Below are positions 49,501 to 62,232 of a stretch of DNA of 64,000 bases, one piece after another. Each line of letters begins with the position of its first letter. Within the stretch, counting starts at the first letter, position 1. Source of the DNA: Scylla paramamosain (lineage: Eukaryota; Arthropoda; Malacostraca; Decapoda; Portunidae); contig NC_087192.1 in the NCBI RefSeq assembly GCF_035594125.1, positions 12,558,501-12,622,500 on the forward strand. The letters run 5' to 3'. The notes under the pieces were generated by a model. The model did no database searches and was not told where the DNA came from. It saw nothing but the letters and a program-made list of their open reading frames with translations. A program made the translations under genes and the position numbers.

Positions 49501-50567
49501 AAGAAATTCAGTCACAAATCAGAGACGCAGACAGTGACAGAACTTGACAGCAAAATCCAGTAAAAATATGGACCTCAAACAGACAAGTCCTCTTTCCTCC
49601 TAACCTAGCTGGGGGATGTTTCCCCCATGATCAGCCCTGAGGAGTGACATATTAAAAAGTGTCAGGAAGTGGTGCAGGGAACGGGAAGCACTTGACTTTT
49701 ATTCAATTATTGTGTGCTCCATAAAGCAGAGCGCTCACAAAAACTCTAGCCTATGGTAAATATATCATGTATATTGTCTTGTGTTAAAACATCATACAGA
49801 TCAGCTTGGATAGTAAAGATTAGCCAAATAAATAAAACTAGGGACATACATGAAAAAAAAAAGTGAAATTAAGTAATGAACAAAAGTAAATAATTAAGCT
49901 CTTTTTATATATACTGATCCAACTCTGCTCTATATTCACTGTTTTGAATTAACAAGCAGGCCATTTTCTCAATTCACCTTTTTTTTATCCCTTATTCAAA
50001 GTTAAAACTATCATAATACCTTGATAAAATAGAAAATTAAGCTATACCTAATGCAAATTTAAGCTGACTCACAATCTTTCAAGGTTAGCCTTAAAGCCAT
50101 GCAGGTCTTCTAATCCTGTAGGGTACCTGGCCAAACGGGACCGCTTCCAATAGATGCGCCTCGCTTTCTGAGCTCTGAGCACTGGTAAATTTAGTTAAGC
50201 CAATGTCCCCAATCTCTACCCACGGCCCACGGCGTTATTATTAATTTCCGACAAGTAGTGTAATCATTAGAAATTATGTGAATAGTGAGAAGAACAAAAT
50301 GAGGTAGGTTATTACCACGTAGTGTGTAATGGCTTAAACTATAATAAAACCTGAGCACTTGTTGCATGGCATATCATCACATCAAAAATAGCATGTTACA
50401 AACATGGTATCGTAAACACCAAAACACCGATTTTGAGTTTTGCCTGCCAATATGAGATAGGCATAATTCACTACCACCAAAAGTAACTGTGACATGTAAA
50501 CAATGGCAAAACTTACCAGAAAAATGTTCTTCTATGCTTCATCGAAAAGTAACATACGTGAGCTTAC
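49501..50567. other. PIGN intron 1, donor-proximal part
   Basis: Unique-looking AT-rich sequence; no repeat family recognised. It ends at the exon 1 donor gtaagct (50561-50567 on the plus strand, read in reverse). Confidence 0.4.
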
Positions 50568-50782
50568 CTGAGGTATGGAGCTCTGGTGGTGTTATTGGAG
50601 TAGTCAAAAAACACATCAGCTCTAAGCCCGTCTGCCACCAGCAACACCACTCTGCGGGCGGCAGGCGGAAGAGAGTGACTTTGCGGGGTCATGCCATGAA
50701 TAAGAGGTGTCCGAAAGTATATGTCGAACACAGAACAAAAAAATATTAGATGCACGAAGAACCCAACTGCAAACAGCCACAT
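50568..50782 (-). CDS. PIGN: PIGN coding exon 1 (GPI ethanolamine phosphate transferase 1)
   Basis: The first coding exon, 71 codons plus two bases. It starts at ATG 50782-50780, which gives the expected PIGN N-terminus. Residues 3-23 form a hydrophobic membrane segment (signal anchor), followed by DIYFRTPLIHGMTPQ and the catalytic-domain start VLLVADGLRADVFFD. The Asp in VADGLRAD (residue 51) is the expected metal ligand. The exon ends RAPYL plus AG before donor gtaagc, joining in phase with 23907. As in other animals, the enzyme should be a multi-pass ER protein of about 900 residues; only the first 146 are seen. Nothing here suggests a pseudogene. Confidence 0.95.
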
Positions 50783-51060
50783 TTCACCACGTTTTACGGG
50801 TCTACGTAGAATGTATTATTTTAACACTATTTCAGAATCATTTTAAGCATGACGACACTGTTGTGAGGCTCTTCAGTTTGCACACAGAAAATAGTGTAAG
50901 ATTCTGGGTTTACTTCCGCTCACAACATTACTTAAGTAAATAATTAAGCAAAGCTTAGTGGACACGGCTTCTTCTGTTTGTAAACAAATCACGGCTGCCA
51001 GGCGGCAGTGCTGCCAGATCGAGCCGTTAGATCGAAGTGCCAAAAGTTTCTTACGACTTA
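50783..51060 (-). promoter_or_regulatory. Putative PIGN promoter / 5' UTR with ETS-type site
   Basis: The unique sequence between the start codon and the (TA)n array is the likely promoter region. On the minus strand it holds GAGCGGAAGTAAAC (CGGAAGT at 50912-50918), a consensus for ETS/GABP factors that often drive housekeeping genes. No TATA box at a fitting place. The transcription start cannot be fixed from sequence. Confidence 0.35.
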
Positions 51061-51088
51061 CATTCTCATGTCATTAGATTTTAGACTG

Positions 51089-51331
<243 letters not shown>

Positions 51332-51372
51332 CATATGTACATAATAATGCAAAACCATTCTCCCCAGTACGC

Positions 51373-52447
51373 TTATCTGTAATACACGTTTGTGTTAATA
51401 TCGTTTCCTTTCCCCATATTCGATTTTTTTACGTGCACTTTTAACGTTTTAGAATATAACAAGTTTAAAAATACTCAGAGGACACGTTTTCGATAATGTT
51501 TATTTGTTTTCCATGTGCTGTATTTTCCATGCTTTTTAGCGTTTTTTATTAATATGCTCATAAACATCCAAATCACACGTTTCTGGTAATTTCGTCTCAT
51601 TTTCCCATATAATGTGATTTGCCTTTATTTTGACGTTTTGATATCTAACAAGGTCAAAAACATCCAAAACACACGTGTTTGGTAATCTTATGTTTTGCAG
51701 AAAGCGTGTTTAGTATGCGTTTAAGGATTTTTATACGAAAGAAGCTCAAAACACTGAAAAGACACGAATTTGATAAAGTTGTTTTGTTTTCCAATATAGC
51801 GTGTTTTCCATGCTTTTTAACGTTTGGTAGGTAAGAAGCTGAAAAACATACAGAATATTCGTTTTTGGTAATGATATTTTCTTTTCCCATAAAGCATGCT
51901 CTGTATGCATTTTTTTTTTTTTTTGGTACCTAAGAAGCTCAAAAGAACTCATACGACAAGTTTTAACAATGTTGTTCTGATTCCTCTTATATGGTACCTT
52001 TTATGCATTTTGGCGTTTTAATTCCTAACATGATGGTAATCACTTAAAATACACGTTTTTTTGGTCATTTTGTTATATTTATCCATATAAAGTGTTATTC
52101 CTATGTTTTAGCATTTTGGTATCAAAGAAGCTGAAAAAACATTTATAATACATCTTTCTGTAAATATCTTTTCGTTTCACATATTGGGTACTTTGCATGC
52201 ATTTTTTTTACCGTTTTTGGTACTAAAGAAGCTTTCGATAATGTTAATTTGTTTTCCTTTATAGGTTGTTTTTCCTTGCTTTTTAGCGTTTTTTTTTTTT
52301 TTTAGTGCCTATTACTCTCATAAATATCTAAATGAAACGTTTCTGGTAATATCGTCTTGTTACCCGATATGACGTTGTTTCTCCGTAAAGGTTGTTTTCC
52401 ATGTGTTTTAACGTTTTGTTACGTAAAGCTAAAAAAAAACAAAACCG

Positions 52448-52527
<80 letters not shown>

Positions 52528-54934
52528 CCCTCATTCAGGCTACTTTTCATTCTTTTTAGCGTTTTGGTGCCTTTTACGCTCATAAACACCCAAATGACAC
52601 GTTTCTGGTAATGACACGTTTCAGGTATAATCCAATATAGGGTGCTTTGCATGCATTTTGGTGTTTTAACACTTAAAACACGTTTTTTTAAATATTATTC
52701 TATTTCTCTATAAAGGGTGTTTTGCATGCGTTTTAACGTTTTTGTACTTAAAAAAGTAAAAAAAAAAACATCTTAAAGACATTATTTTGATAACATTATT
52801 ATGTTTTCCAATATAACGTGTTTTCCCATGGTTTTTAGAGTTTTGGTACGTAAGCTGAAAAACACTCAAATGACATGTTTCTGGTAACTTTGTTTATTTA
52901 ATTATCTTTTATTTATTTATTTATTATTTATCTATTTATTTATTTTTTTTCCATATAAGATGCTTTGCATGCACTTTAGCATTTTGGTACATGACAAGCC
53001 CAAAAAACACTCATCTTACACGTTTTTACCAATGTTGTTCTGATTTTTCTTATAGGGTGCTTTGTATGCATTTTGGCTTTTGGTCCCTAACATGGTGCTA
53101 ATCACTCACAATACACCTGTTTGGTAATGCCGCTTTGTTTCTCCATATAGAGTGCTATTCATGTGTTTAAACGTTATGGTGCCTAAGAAACTATAAACAT
53201 TCATACACGTTTCTCTTAATATCGTTTCGTTTCCCATAATAGATAATTTGCATGCATTTTTAGCGTTTTGGTACCTGAGAAGCTCAAAGACACTCAAAAT
53301 ACACGTTTTTCATAAAATTGTTCTGTTTCTCCGTAAAAGGTATGTTGCATGTTATTTAGCATTTTGATTTGTAAAGAAGTTCAAGAACACTCACAAGACA
53401 AGTTTTCGATAATGTTTTAGTTTGCCATTTAGGGTTTTTTTCCATTCTCTTTAGCGTTTTGGTGAATAAAAAGCTCATAAACAGTCAAAATGTTGATGTT
53501 GTCACGTTACCTGTTATTGGGTGCTATGTATGCATTTTGCCTTCTTTTTTTTTAACTACAAAGCTCGAAAACACTTAAAACACATGTTTTTGTTAATGTC
53601 TTTCTGTTTCTCCAAAAGGGTGTTTTCTATGCGTATTAGCAAAAACACTCTAAAGACACGATTTTGATAAAGTTGTTTTCTTTTCCAAAATAGCGTGTTT
53701 TCCATGCTTTTAAGCGTTTTGCTACGTAAGAAGCTGAAAAGCACTTTGAAGTTTTTTTTTTCCATATAGTGTGCTTTGCATGCAATTTAGCGTTTTGGTA
53801 CCTCATATTACACGTTTTCAGCATTATACTTCTCATTCAGCTTATAAGATGGTTTGTTTGCATTTTTGCGTTTTTCTCCCTAACATAGTAAAAATAAACC
53901 CTAATACACGTTTCTGGTAATGTTGTTCTGTTTCTGCATATAGAGTGCTATTCATGTATTCTAGTGTTTTGGTACCTAAGAAGCTGAAAAACACACATAA
54001 TGCACGTTTCTTTTTTATCGTTTTGTTTCCCATATTGGGCACTCTGTATGCATTTTTTCTAGTGTTGCTACCTAACAAGCTCAAAACACTAAAAAGACAC
54101 GTTTTCTATAATGTTAATTTGTTTTTCTATATCGAGTTTTTTTCCATATTTTTTTAAGCGTTTTGGTGTCTAATACGCTTTTAAACACCCAAATGACACG
54201 TTTCTGATAATATTGTCTCGTTACTCTCTATAGGGTAATTTGCATGCATTTTGGCATTTTGATACCTAACAAGCTCAAAAACCGTGAAAAGCATTTTTTT
54301 GGTAATGTCCTTTTCTCCGGATAAAAAAAAAAGTATTTTGTATCCGCTTTAGCGTATTTACTCGTACACGAAATAAGAGAGAGAGAGAGAGAAAAAAAAA
54401 CTCAAAAGACACGATTCTGATGAAGTTCTTTTGTTTTCCAATATAACGTGTTCTCCATGCTTTTTAGCATCTTGGTAGGTAAGAGGCTGAATATAACTCA
54501 AAACAAACGTTTTCGATAATGTCTTCTTTTCCAATATGGGGTGCTTTCCATGCACTTTGCCGTTTTGCTACCTAACAAGCTAAAAAAAAAAACACTTATA
54601 TTAAACGTTTTTAGCAATGTTACTCTGATTCTTCTTATACAGTGCTTTGCATTCGTTTTGGCGTTTTCTCCCTAACATGGTGGTGATCGGTCATAATACA
54701 CGTTTTTGGTAATGTTGTTCTCTTTATCCATATAAAGTGTAATTCATGTGTTTTAGCGTTTTGGTAGCTAAGAATGTGAAGAAAATTCATATTACATATT
54801 ACATATTTCATATACATAAAGACCTAGCATGTAACATAAAGATCCAAAAAATCCTCATATAACACATTTTAAGCATTATTGTTCTCATTCTTCTAATAGG
54901 TTGTTTTGTATACATTTAAGCGTTTTCTTCTTTT
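51373..54934 (+). repeat. Satellite array S1, about 97-bp monomers in an 8-monomer higher-order repeat
   Basis: Successive monomers share a core GCGTTTTGGTACCTAAGAAG, preceded by ccatatagggtgctt-gcatgc and followed by ctcaaaaacactcaaa-ACACGTTTTTGGTAATG. Monomers differ, and distinctive types recur in order. For example the type with cctaacat starts at 52024, 53086, 53879 and 54671 (spacings 1062, 793, 792). The first interval contains a (TA)n array and other extra sequence. A type with ttccaatatag/acgtgtt and one with gataatgttaatttg recur in parallel. About 35 monomers in all. Confidence 0.85.
52449..52525. repeat. (TA)n inside satellite S1
   Basis: About 38 TA units interrupting a monomer. 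Confidence 0.95.
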
Positions 54935-55195
54935 TTTTTTTTTTATAGGAGGAAGCAGTATCATAGGAGGAGGCAGTAGACACCTGCCGAAACGATAATT
55001 ACTCCCAGTGAGGTCTAAAGCACTGTTCAGGGGGTGCTGTGAACTTATCATTAAACCCAGCTGTGACCTCACTGAACGTTTCCCTTTGTGTCTCATAACA
55101 CAGCCTGCCCTCTAAAGACAACTCTCTTCCTCCACACAAAACTATAATGCACCTAATAACACACACACCCTTCACTCAGAAATTTTAAAATCATC

Positions 55196-55627
55196 ATGAC
55201 GACTCCTACACCAGCCTCGGAGTTCCCATCTGGGGAGGGGACCATAAATGTCCCCAGGTCGGACTGCCTTTCTGTCGACGACCCTAAGTGTCTTGACACC
55301 CCCCTCAACTTTTTCTTCATTAACTTCTGCAACATTCGCGGTCTAAGATCTAATTTTCAATCTGTAGAACACCACCTCTCCTCTTCTAAACCTCATCTTT
55401 TCCTCACTGAAACTCAGGTGTCTGAGGCAACTGACAGTAGCCCCTTTTCTGTTCCCTCCTACTTTCTCTATCCTCATTTTCGATCCAAAGCTGGATGCTG
55501 CGTTTATGTGCGCAATGTCTTAACCTGCTCTCGTGCCCACGCTCTTGAATCTTCCGAGTTTTCCACCATCTGGCTACGACTACAGAGTCACTCTCATACT
55601 AAATTTATCTGTATACCTCTCACCTAA
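55196..55627 (+). CDS. LINE-II ORF start and endonuclease N-terminus (copy G)
   Basis: The only copy in the window that shows the N-terminus of the LINE-II protein in the sense orientation. The Met at 55196 is preceded by an AT-rich leader. About 42 residues, moderately acidic and Ser/Pro-rich, precede the endonuclease start ([17 protein letters not shown]). The frame ends by a deletion (SHTKFIC-IPLT), where copy A reads [15 protein letters not shown]. Confidence 0.7.
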   Translation: MTTPTPASEFPSGEGTINVPRSDCLSVDDPKCLDTPLNFFFINFCNIRGLRSNFQSVEHHLSSSKPHLFLTETQVSEATDSSPFSVPSYFLYPHFRSKAGCCVYVRNVLTCSRAHALESSEFSTIWLRLQSHSHTKFICIPLT

Positions 55628-55775
55628 CTCCTCTGACTATAAGAAATTCTTTGACTACTTAACTTCCAAAGTGGAGCATATTCTGACCCTCTTTCCTTTC
55701 ACCTAACTCCTCTGACTATAAGAAATTCTTTGACTACTTAACTTCCAAAGTGGAGCACATTCTCACCCTCTTTCC
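55620..55775. repeat. 78-bp tandem duplication in LINE-II copy G
   Basis: cacctaactcctctgac... through ...ctctttccttt occurs at about 55620-55697 and again at 55698-55775 with two or three differences. Copies A and F have it once. Confidence 0.9.
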
Positions 55776-56695
55776 TTTTGCAGAGATCTCCATTCTTGAA
55801 GACTTCAATGTTCACCACCAGCTTTAGCTTTCCTCTCCCTTCACTGACCATCCTGGTGAACTAGCCTACAACTTTGCTATCCTCCTTGACCTAGAGCAAT
55901 TGGTGCAACACCCTACTCGTATTCCTGACAGTCTTGGAGATACGCCCAACATTCTTGACCTTTTCCTGACCTCTAATCCTTCTGCATATGCTGTCACCCT
56001 TTCTTCTCCGTTGGGCTCCTCCGATCACAATCTCATATCTTTATCTTGTCCTATCGCTCCAATCCCTTCTCAGGATCCCCCTAAGCGAAGGTGCTCCTGG
56101 CGTTTTGCCTCTGCTAGTTGGGGGGACCTGAGGAGGTATTTTGCTGATTTTCCTTGGAATGACTACTGCTTCCGTGTCAGAGACCCGTCTTTGTGTGCTG
56201 AGCGCATAACAGAGGTGATAGTGTCTGGCATGAAGGCGTACATTCCTCACTCTTTTCTCGACCTAAACCTTCTAAACCTTGGTTTAACACAGCTTGTTCT
56301 CGTGCTATACATGATAGAGTGGTGGCCCACAAAAGGTACTTAAGCCTTCCATCACCAGAATCTCATGCACTTTATATTTCTGCCCGGAATCATGCCAAGT
56401 CTGTTCTACAACTAGCCAAAAACTCCTTCATTAACAGAAAATGTCAAAACCTTTCAAGATCTAACTCCCCTCGTGACTTCTGGCATCTAGACAAAAATAT
56501 CTCCAATAACTTTGCTTCTTCTTCTTTCCCTCCTCTATTTCAACCAGATGGCAGCACTGCTATCACATCTATTTCTAAAACTGAACTCTTCGCTCAAACC
56601 TTTGCTAAAAACTTTACCTTGGACGATTCTGGGCTTGTTCCTTCCTCTCCTCCACCCTCTGACTACTTCATGCCACCTATTAAAATTTTTTTTGA

Positions 56696-58735
56696 CCTTA
56701 CGTAACAAAACGCTGAAACGCGTGAATTGCAATCTATATGGAGAAACAGAAATTTGTTTTGAGTGTTTTTTTTCTTCACATTTTTAAATACCAAAACGCT
56801 AAAATGCACGTAAAGTACCCACTAATGAAAAATGAAAAGACAGGAATATATCTTTAGGAATATGTGTTTATGAGATTGTTAGGCACCAAAACGTTAAAAT
56901 ACAAAGAAAGCTCCCAATACGGGAAAACAAATCAGTATTACCAAAAACGTGTCTAATGAGAGCTTTTCAGCTACTTAAAGTACCAAAACTGTAAAACGTA
57001 AGCAAAACGCATTTTTTTTTTTTGAAGAAACAGAATAACATTACTAAAATCAAATATTTTTAGTATTTTTTAGCTTATTACGTAGAAAAACGTCAAAATG
57101 AATGAAAGGTACCCTATATGAAGAAATAAAAAAAAAAACACTACGAGGAACGTGTATTATGAGTGTTTTGAGCTTCATAGGTACCAAAAAAAAAAAAAGC
57201 ATTAATAGCACTCTATACGGAAAAACAGAACAATATTACTAAAAAGAGTATTTTGCAGGTATTTCACACTATTAGGTGATAAAACGCAAAAAATCAATAA
57301 AAAAAAAAAGCATTCAATATGGGGAAAAGAAACAACATTTCCAGAAACGTGTCTTTTGAGTACTGATGTGCGTATTAGTTAAGAAAACACTTAAAAGCAA
57401 AAAAATCACTGTCTATAGGAACACAAGACAACATTACCAAAATTGTATCTTTTGACCTATTTCCAAAAAGCTTAAAAAATGCAAAACGCCCTTTATGGAG
57501 AAACACAAGAGCATTACCAGAAACAAGCATTTTGCTTTTTTTTTTTTTTTTTTTTTATCTTTGTCGAAAAAAATGCCAAAATCCAAGGGGAGTAATCTAT
57601 ACGGGGAAACGAAGGAACATTACGATAAGCGTGTATTATAAGTGTTTTTGAGCTTCTTACGTATCATAATGCTAAAACGCATGAATAACACTCTATATGG
57701 AGAAACAGAATAATATTACCAAAAATGTGTATGTGTTAGGCATGGGTAAAGGAAACGAGATTTCTAAAAAAATATCTTTTAAGAGTTTATGAGCGTGTTA
57801 GGCACCAAAACGCTAAAAAAATATTAAAGGCACCGTATATGGGAATACAAAATAACATTACAAAAAACGTGTCTTTTGAGTGTTTTCAGCTACTTACGTA
57901 CCAAAACGAAAAAAAAAATATATATATAAAACATGAAAACACTCTTTTATTACCAAAAACAAATATTGTGAGTGTTTATTAAGTACATAAACGCCAACAT
58001 ATATGGAAAGTACTTCATATGAGGAAATGAAAAGAATTTACTAGAAACGAGTGTTATAAGAATTTTTAATATTCTTAGGTACCACAATGAAAAAAAACGT
58101 ATGAATTGTACTCTATATGGAGAAACAGAAAATATTACGAAAAAAGTTTATTTTCACACTGTTAGGTACCCAATCGCCAAAATGTACGCAAAACATTTGT
58201 ATATGAGGAAAGGAAGCGATATTTCCCGAAACGTGTTTCTGACGTGTGTATGAGCTGGCTAGGCACAAATTAATAAAGCATGGAAAGCACCCTATATAGG
58301 GAAACAAAGCAACATTACCAAAAACCTATTTTTTTTTTTTTTTTTTTTTTGAGCTACATAAGTACCAAAACGCTAAAACGCTTCCAGAAAAATTCTTCGT
58401 GGAAAAACAGTACAACTATCCCAAAAACGAGTATTTTGAATGTTTTTAGCTTGTTATGTAGAACAATGCAAAACTGCACGCAAAGTATTCTGTGTGGGGA
58501 AACGAAAGGACATTACGAGAAAATTGTTTTACATGAGTTTTTACATTTCTACGTACCATAATACTAAAATGCATGACAAGCACTCTATATGTAGGAACAA
58601 CAATATTACTAAAAAAGTGTTTTTTTTTTTCACATTATCAGGTACTAAAACGCCAAAATGCGTGAAACAAACGACTTTATCAGAAATGTGTCTTTTGAGT
58701 GTTTATCAGCATGCCATGTTGCCCAAAATGTCTGT
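56696..58735 (-). repeat. Satellite array S2 (inverted relative to S1)
   Basis: The same monomers read in reverse: TAGGTACCAAAACGCTAAAA, catatgg-gaaacag, cattaccaaaaacgtgt. The type with cacattgttagg-like sequence appears at 57265, 58155 and 58631; the last two are 476 bp apart and the first two about twice that. This suggests a 5-monomer higher-order unit rather than the 8-monomer unit of S1. Confidence 0.8.
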
Positions 58736-58779
58736 GTCAGCTACAGGTTGAGGTTTCCCGTTAAGGAAAATAAATGAAT

Positions 58780-58880
58780 AAAAGGAAAATGAAATAAATA
58801 AATATAAACAAATATAGAAAATAAAGTAATAGAAAGGTAAATGAGTAAATAGATTAAAATAAATAAATAAATAAATAAAC
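58780..58880. repeat. (AAAT)-rich low-complexity stretch
   Basis: Imperfect aaat/aaata repeats ending in (aata)5, at the end of array S2. Confidence 0.8.
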
Positions 58881-58885
58881 GATGC

Positions 58886-59178
58886 CGGTGCCGATAACGA
58901 TGCGATTTTCACGATAACGAAGCGGATTTCACGATAACGATGCAGTTTTCACGATAACGATGCGATTTTCAATAAGACGCGGGAATCAATTTAAACGAAG
59001 CGAGTTTCACGATAACGATGCGGTTTTCACGATAACGAAGCAATTTTCACGATAACGACGCGGGAATCACATTAAACGAAGCGAATTTCACGATGACGAC
59101 GCAGGAATCACATTAAACGAAGCGAGTTTTACGATGACGACGCGGGAATCGCATTAAACGAAGCGAGTTTTCACGAAG
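58886..59178. repeat. CpG-rich minisatellite (17-bp and 40-bp units)
   Basis: The left half is built from cacgataacgatgcgattt units. The right half repeats a longer unit with cacgatgacgacgcgggaat plus attaaacgaagcgagttt. Very rich in CG dinucleotides compared with the AT-rich satellite on its left. No coding sense recognised. Confidence 0.85.
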
Positions 59179-59204
59179 TGTGGGGACAGTGGCGCTGCAA
59201 CCCT

Positions 59205-59518
59205 CCAGCCCCTCACACTGAACAAGAGGTCATCAGAAAGACAATTTTGACAAACTCACCAGTCACTGCCATGGAAGGCGCACTCTTCTCCCCAAAAGAG
59301 GTCCCTCGCATGGCAGTGTCTGGGGCATGATGGAGGCCAATTTACTCCTTTGTAGTTAGGTCCTGAACGCTAATTTTGATGAACTACTACACACAATTCA
59401 CCAGACACTGTCACGGAAGGAGGAGCCCGTATCTCCCCATCAGGGCCCCAATGGTGGCAGTATCTGGTGGTTGGTGCGTAGTGTTAACGATGGCCTCTTG
59501 TTGGGTGTGAGGGGCTGG
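59205..59518. mobile_element. 314-bp inverted-repeat element with two internal hairpins
   Basis: The left end CCAGCCCCTCACACTGAACA (continuing to 59234) is the inverse of 59489-59518 with 3 mismatches in 30 bp. Inside are two palindromes: CCAGTCACTGCCATG...CATGGCAGTGTCTGG (59259-59323) and CACCAGACACTGTCAC...GTGGCAGTATCTGGTG (59399-59469). They are related to each other and about 145 bp apart. No coding frame. It could be a MITE or foldback element; no clear target duplication was seen. Confidence 0.65.
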
Positions 59519-59667
59519 AAGTGGACGATCATATCTTAATAAGGAGGTAAAGGAGGAGCGGGACTTGCTGCCCGATCCCCGCCCTGGGCCCCGGGTGGAA
59601 CCAGACAGCCACCCTCCCCTCCAGTACGCTCCCCCTGTCCTCCACGGGCCGGAACGAATTTTGGATG
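59519..59667 (+). CDS. Possible exon of an unknown gene
   Basis: An open stretch of about 49 codons ending at a strong donor (gtaagt, 59668-59673). It reads SYLNKEVKEERDLLPDPRPG, then PRVEPDSHPPLQYAPPVLHG, then PERILD. It is GC-rich, unlike its surroundings, and has codon-like composition. No acceptor or start Met is convincing: an in-frame TGA lies just upstream inside the inverted-repeat element. I do not recognise the protein. It may be a real exon or a chance frame in a GC-rich island. Confidence 0.3.
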
Positions 59668-60006
59668 GTAAGTTTCCGAATCGAGATTGAATTTTGCGAT
59701 GAATATTAAATCGTCGTCAGTACATGAGAAGTGGTGTTGCTTGACGCGAGAGAGAAAATCAGTTCATCAGTGAGGCGAGACGAGGTTGTACCTCTGAGTG
59801 CCCTGCGTATCCCTGTGTCTCTCATAATAGCAATGATTTATTTAGGGCAATGACTTCAGCTTGCCTACAGTGCGCATTTGAGGCGAGTTAGAAATAAATA
59901 AATCTTGGACAATATTATATGTGATTTTTAGACACAGTCATCGCATAACACTATTGACAACATGTTGGAATTGACAGGAACCAGGACAACCACCTGGCCC
60001 AGTATC

Positions 60007-60985
<979 letters not shown>

Positions 60986-61156
60986 TGCTTGCTGTGGTGT
61001 TAATACTTATTAAGTTAATCAAACGTGAGCCTTCACCGGTCCAGAATGCCAGCGTGAGGGAGAAAAACGAGGGAACAATTACACTAGATGAAGAATTGTA
61101 TGAGAAAAGAGGATAATAATTTGGGTGATACAAGTTATGAAGATGATATCAAGGAA

Positions 61157-61545
<389 letters not shown>

Positions 61546-61679
61546 TAATCAATTTTTTTTATATGGTTTACTATATTTCTGCTTCCGGTGCTCAGGTGAC
61601 ATTAGGGAGCCAGGTGTGCATGGAGTGAGTTTTGGAGTGAATGAAAATTAAGGTCCTGATAATTTGAAGTGACATAAAT

Positions 61680-62232
61680 CTAAAATAAGGGATTATTATT
61701 ATCATTATTATTTTTATTTATTTTTTAGTTACTTAGTTTAGTTATTTATATTTTAGTTATTTATATTTTAGTTACTGATCTTAAAATTTTGCTTACGTCC
61801 CCCTTGTTATAACCCTTATACCACTTAATGACGTCTATCAGGTCCCATCTTAACCTACGTCTCTCTAAAGAATGGAAATTTAACAGCTTCAATCTCGCTT
61901 CGTAAGGAATACTCCTCATCCCCTGTATCCTTTTAGATATTCTCCTGTGTACTGATTCTAATAGACTTATATCCTTCCTGTAATATGGGGACCAGAACTG
62001 CACAGCGTCTGACCAGTTCCAAATATCATTTTAACATTACTTCAGAACTTCTACTTTTAATACTCCTAAAAATTAATCCTAATACCCTGTTTGCCCTCTT
62101 TCTGGCCTCTATGCATTGCTTTCCTAAGTATAACTCATAAATCTTTTTCGCACCCTGAACCTACCAGAGCTTTGTTATTTATTGTGTACATACTGTGTGG
62201 GTTTCCTCTAACTACGATAAGATTTATGACTT
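61680..62232 (-). mobile_element. LINE-IV antisense fragment (RT C-terminus)
   Basis: Minus strand encodes NPHSMYTINNKALVGSGCEK (62140-62200), then VQFWSPYYRKDISLLESVHRRISKRI and YEARLKLLNFHSLERRRLRWDLIDV (61761-62003). The first block equals that of LINE-IV at about 38240, so they are the same family. It ends in ttattta-rich sequence near 61680 and is 5'-truncated at the satellite. Confidence 0.78.

Larger units (their letters stand above)
54935..56695 (+). mobile_element. LINE-II copy G (5' half with leader)
   Basis: Leader at about 54945-55195 (cctctaaagacaactctcttcc, cacccttcactca), then the family's likely start ATG at 55196 (MTTPTPASEFPSGEG). The endonuclease follows ([23 protein letters not shown]) up to a frameshift near 55615. 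A 78-bp duplication lies at 55620-55775, followed by further EN sequence ([13 protein letters not shown] at about 56010) and the linker to the RT. It stops abruptly at 56695 inside the linker, with no RT, UTR or poly(A). The copy lies exactly where the satellite switches orientation. Confidence 0.85.

Noticed and set aside
51654..54817. Short frames in the satellite arrays (also 56512-58751 and 62748-63925)
   Set aside because: The frames recur with the monomer and change with every indel; there is no protein family and no conserved start.
51373..54934. CRISPR-like array
   Set aside because: Monomers are continuous diverged repeats without constant-length unique spacers, and the DNA is eukaryotic.
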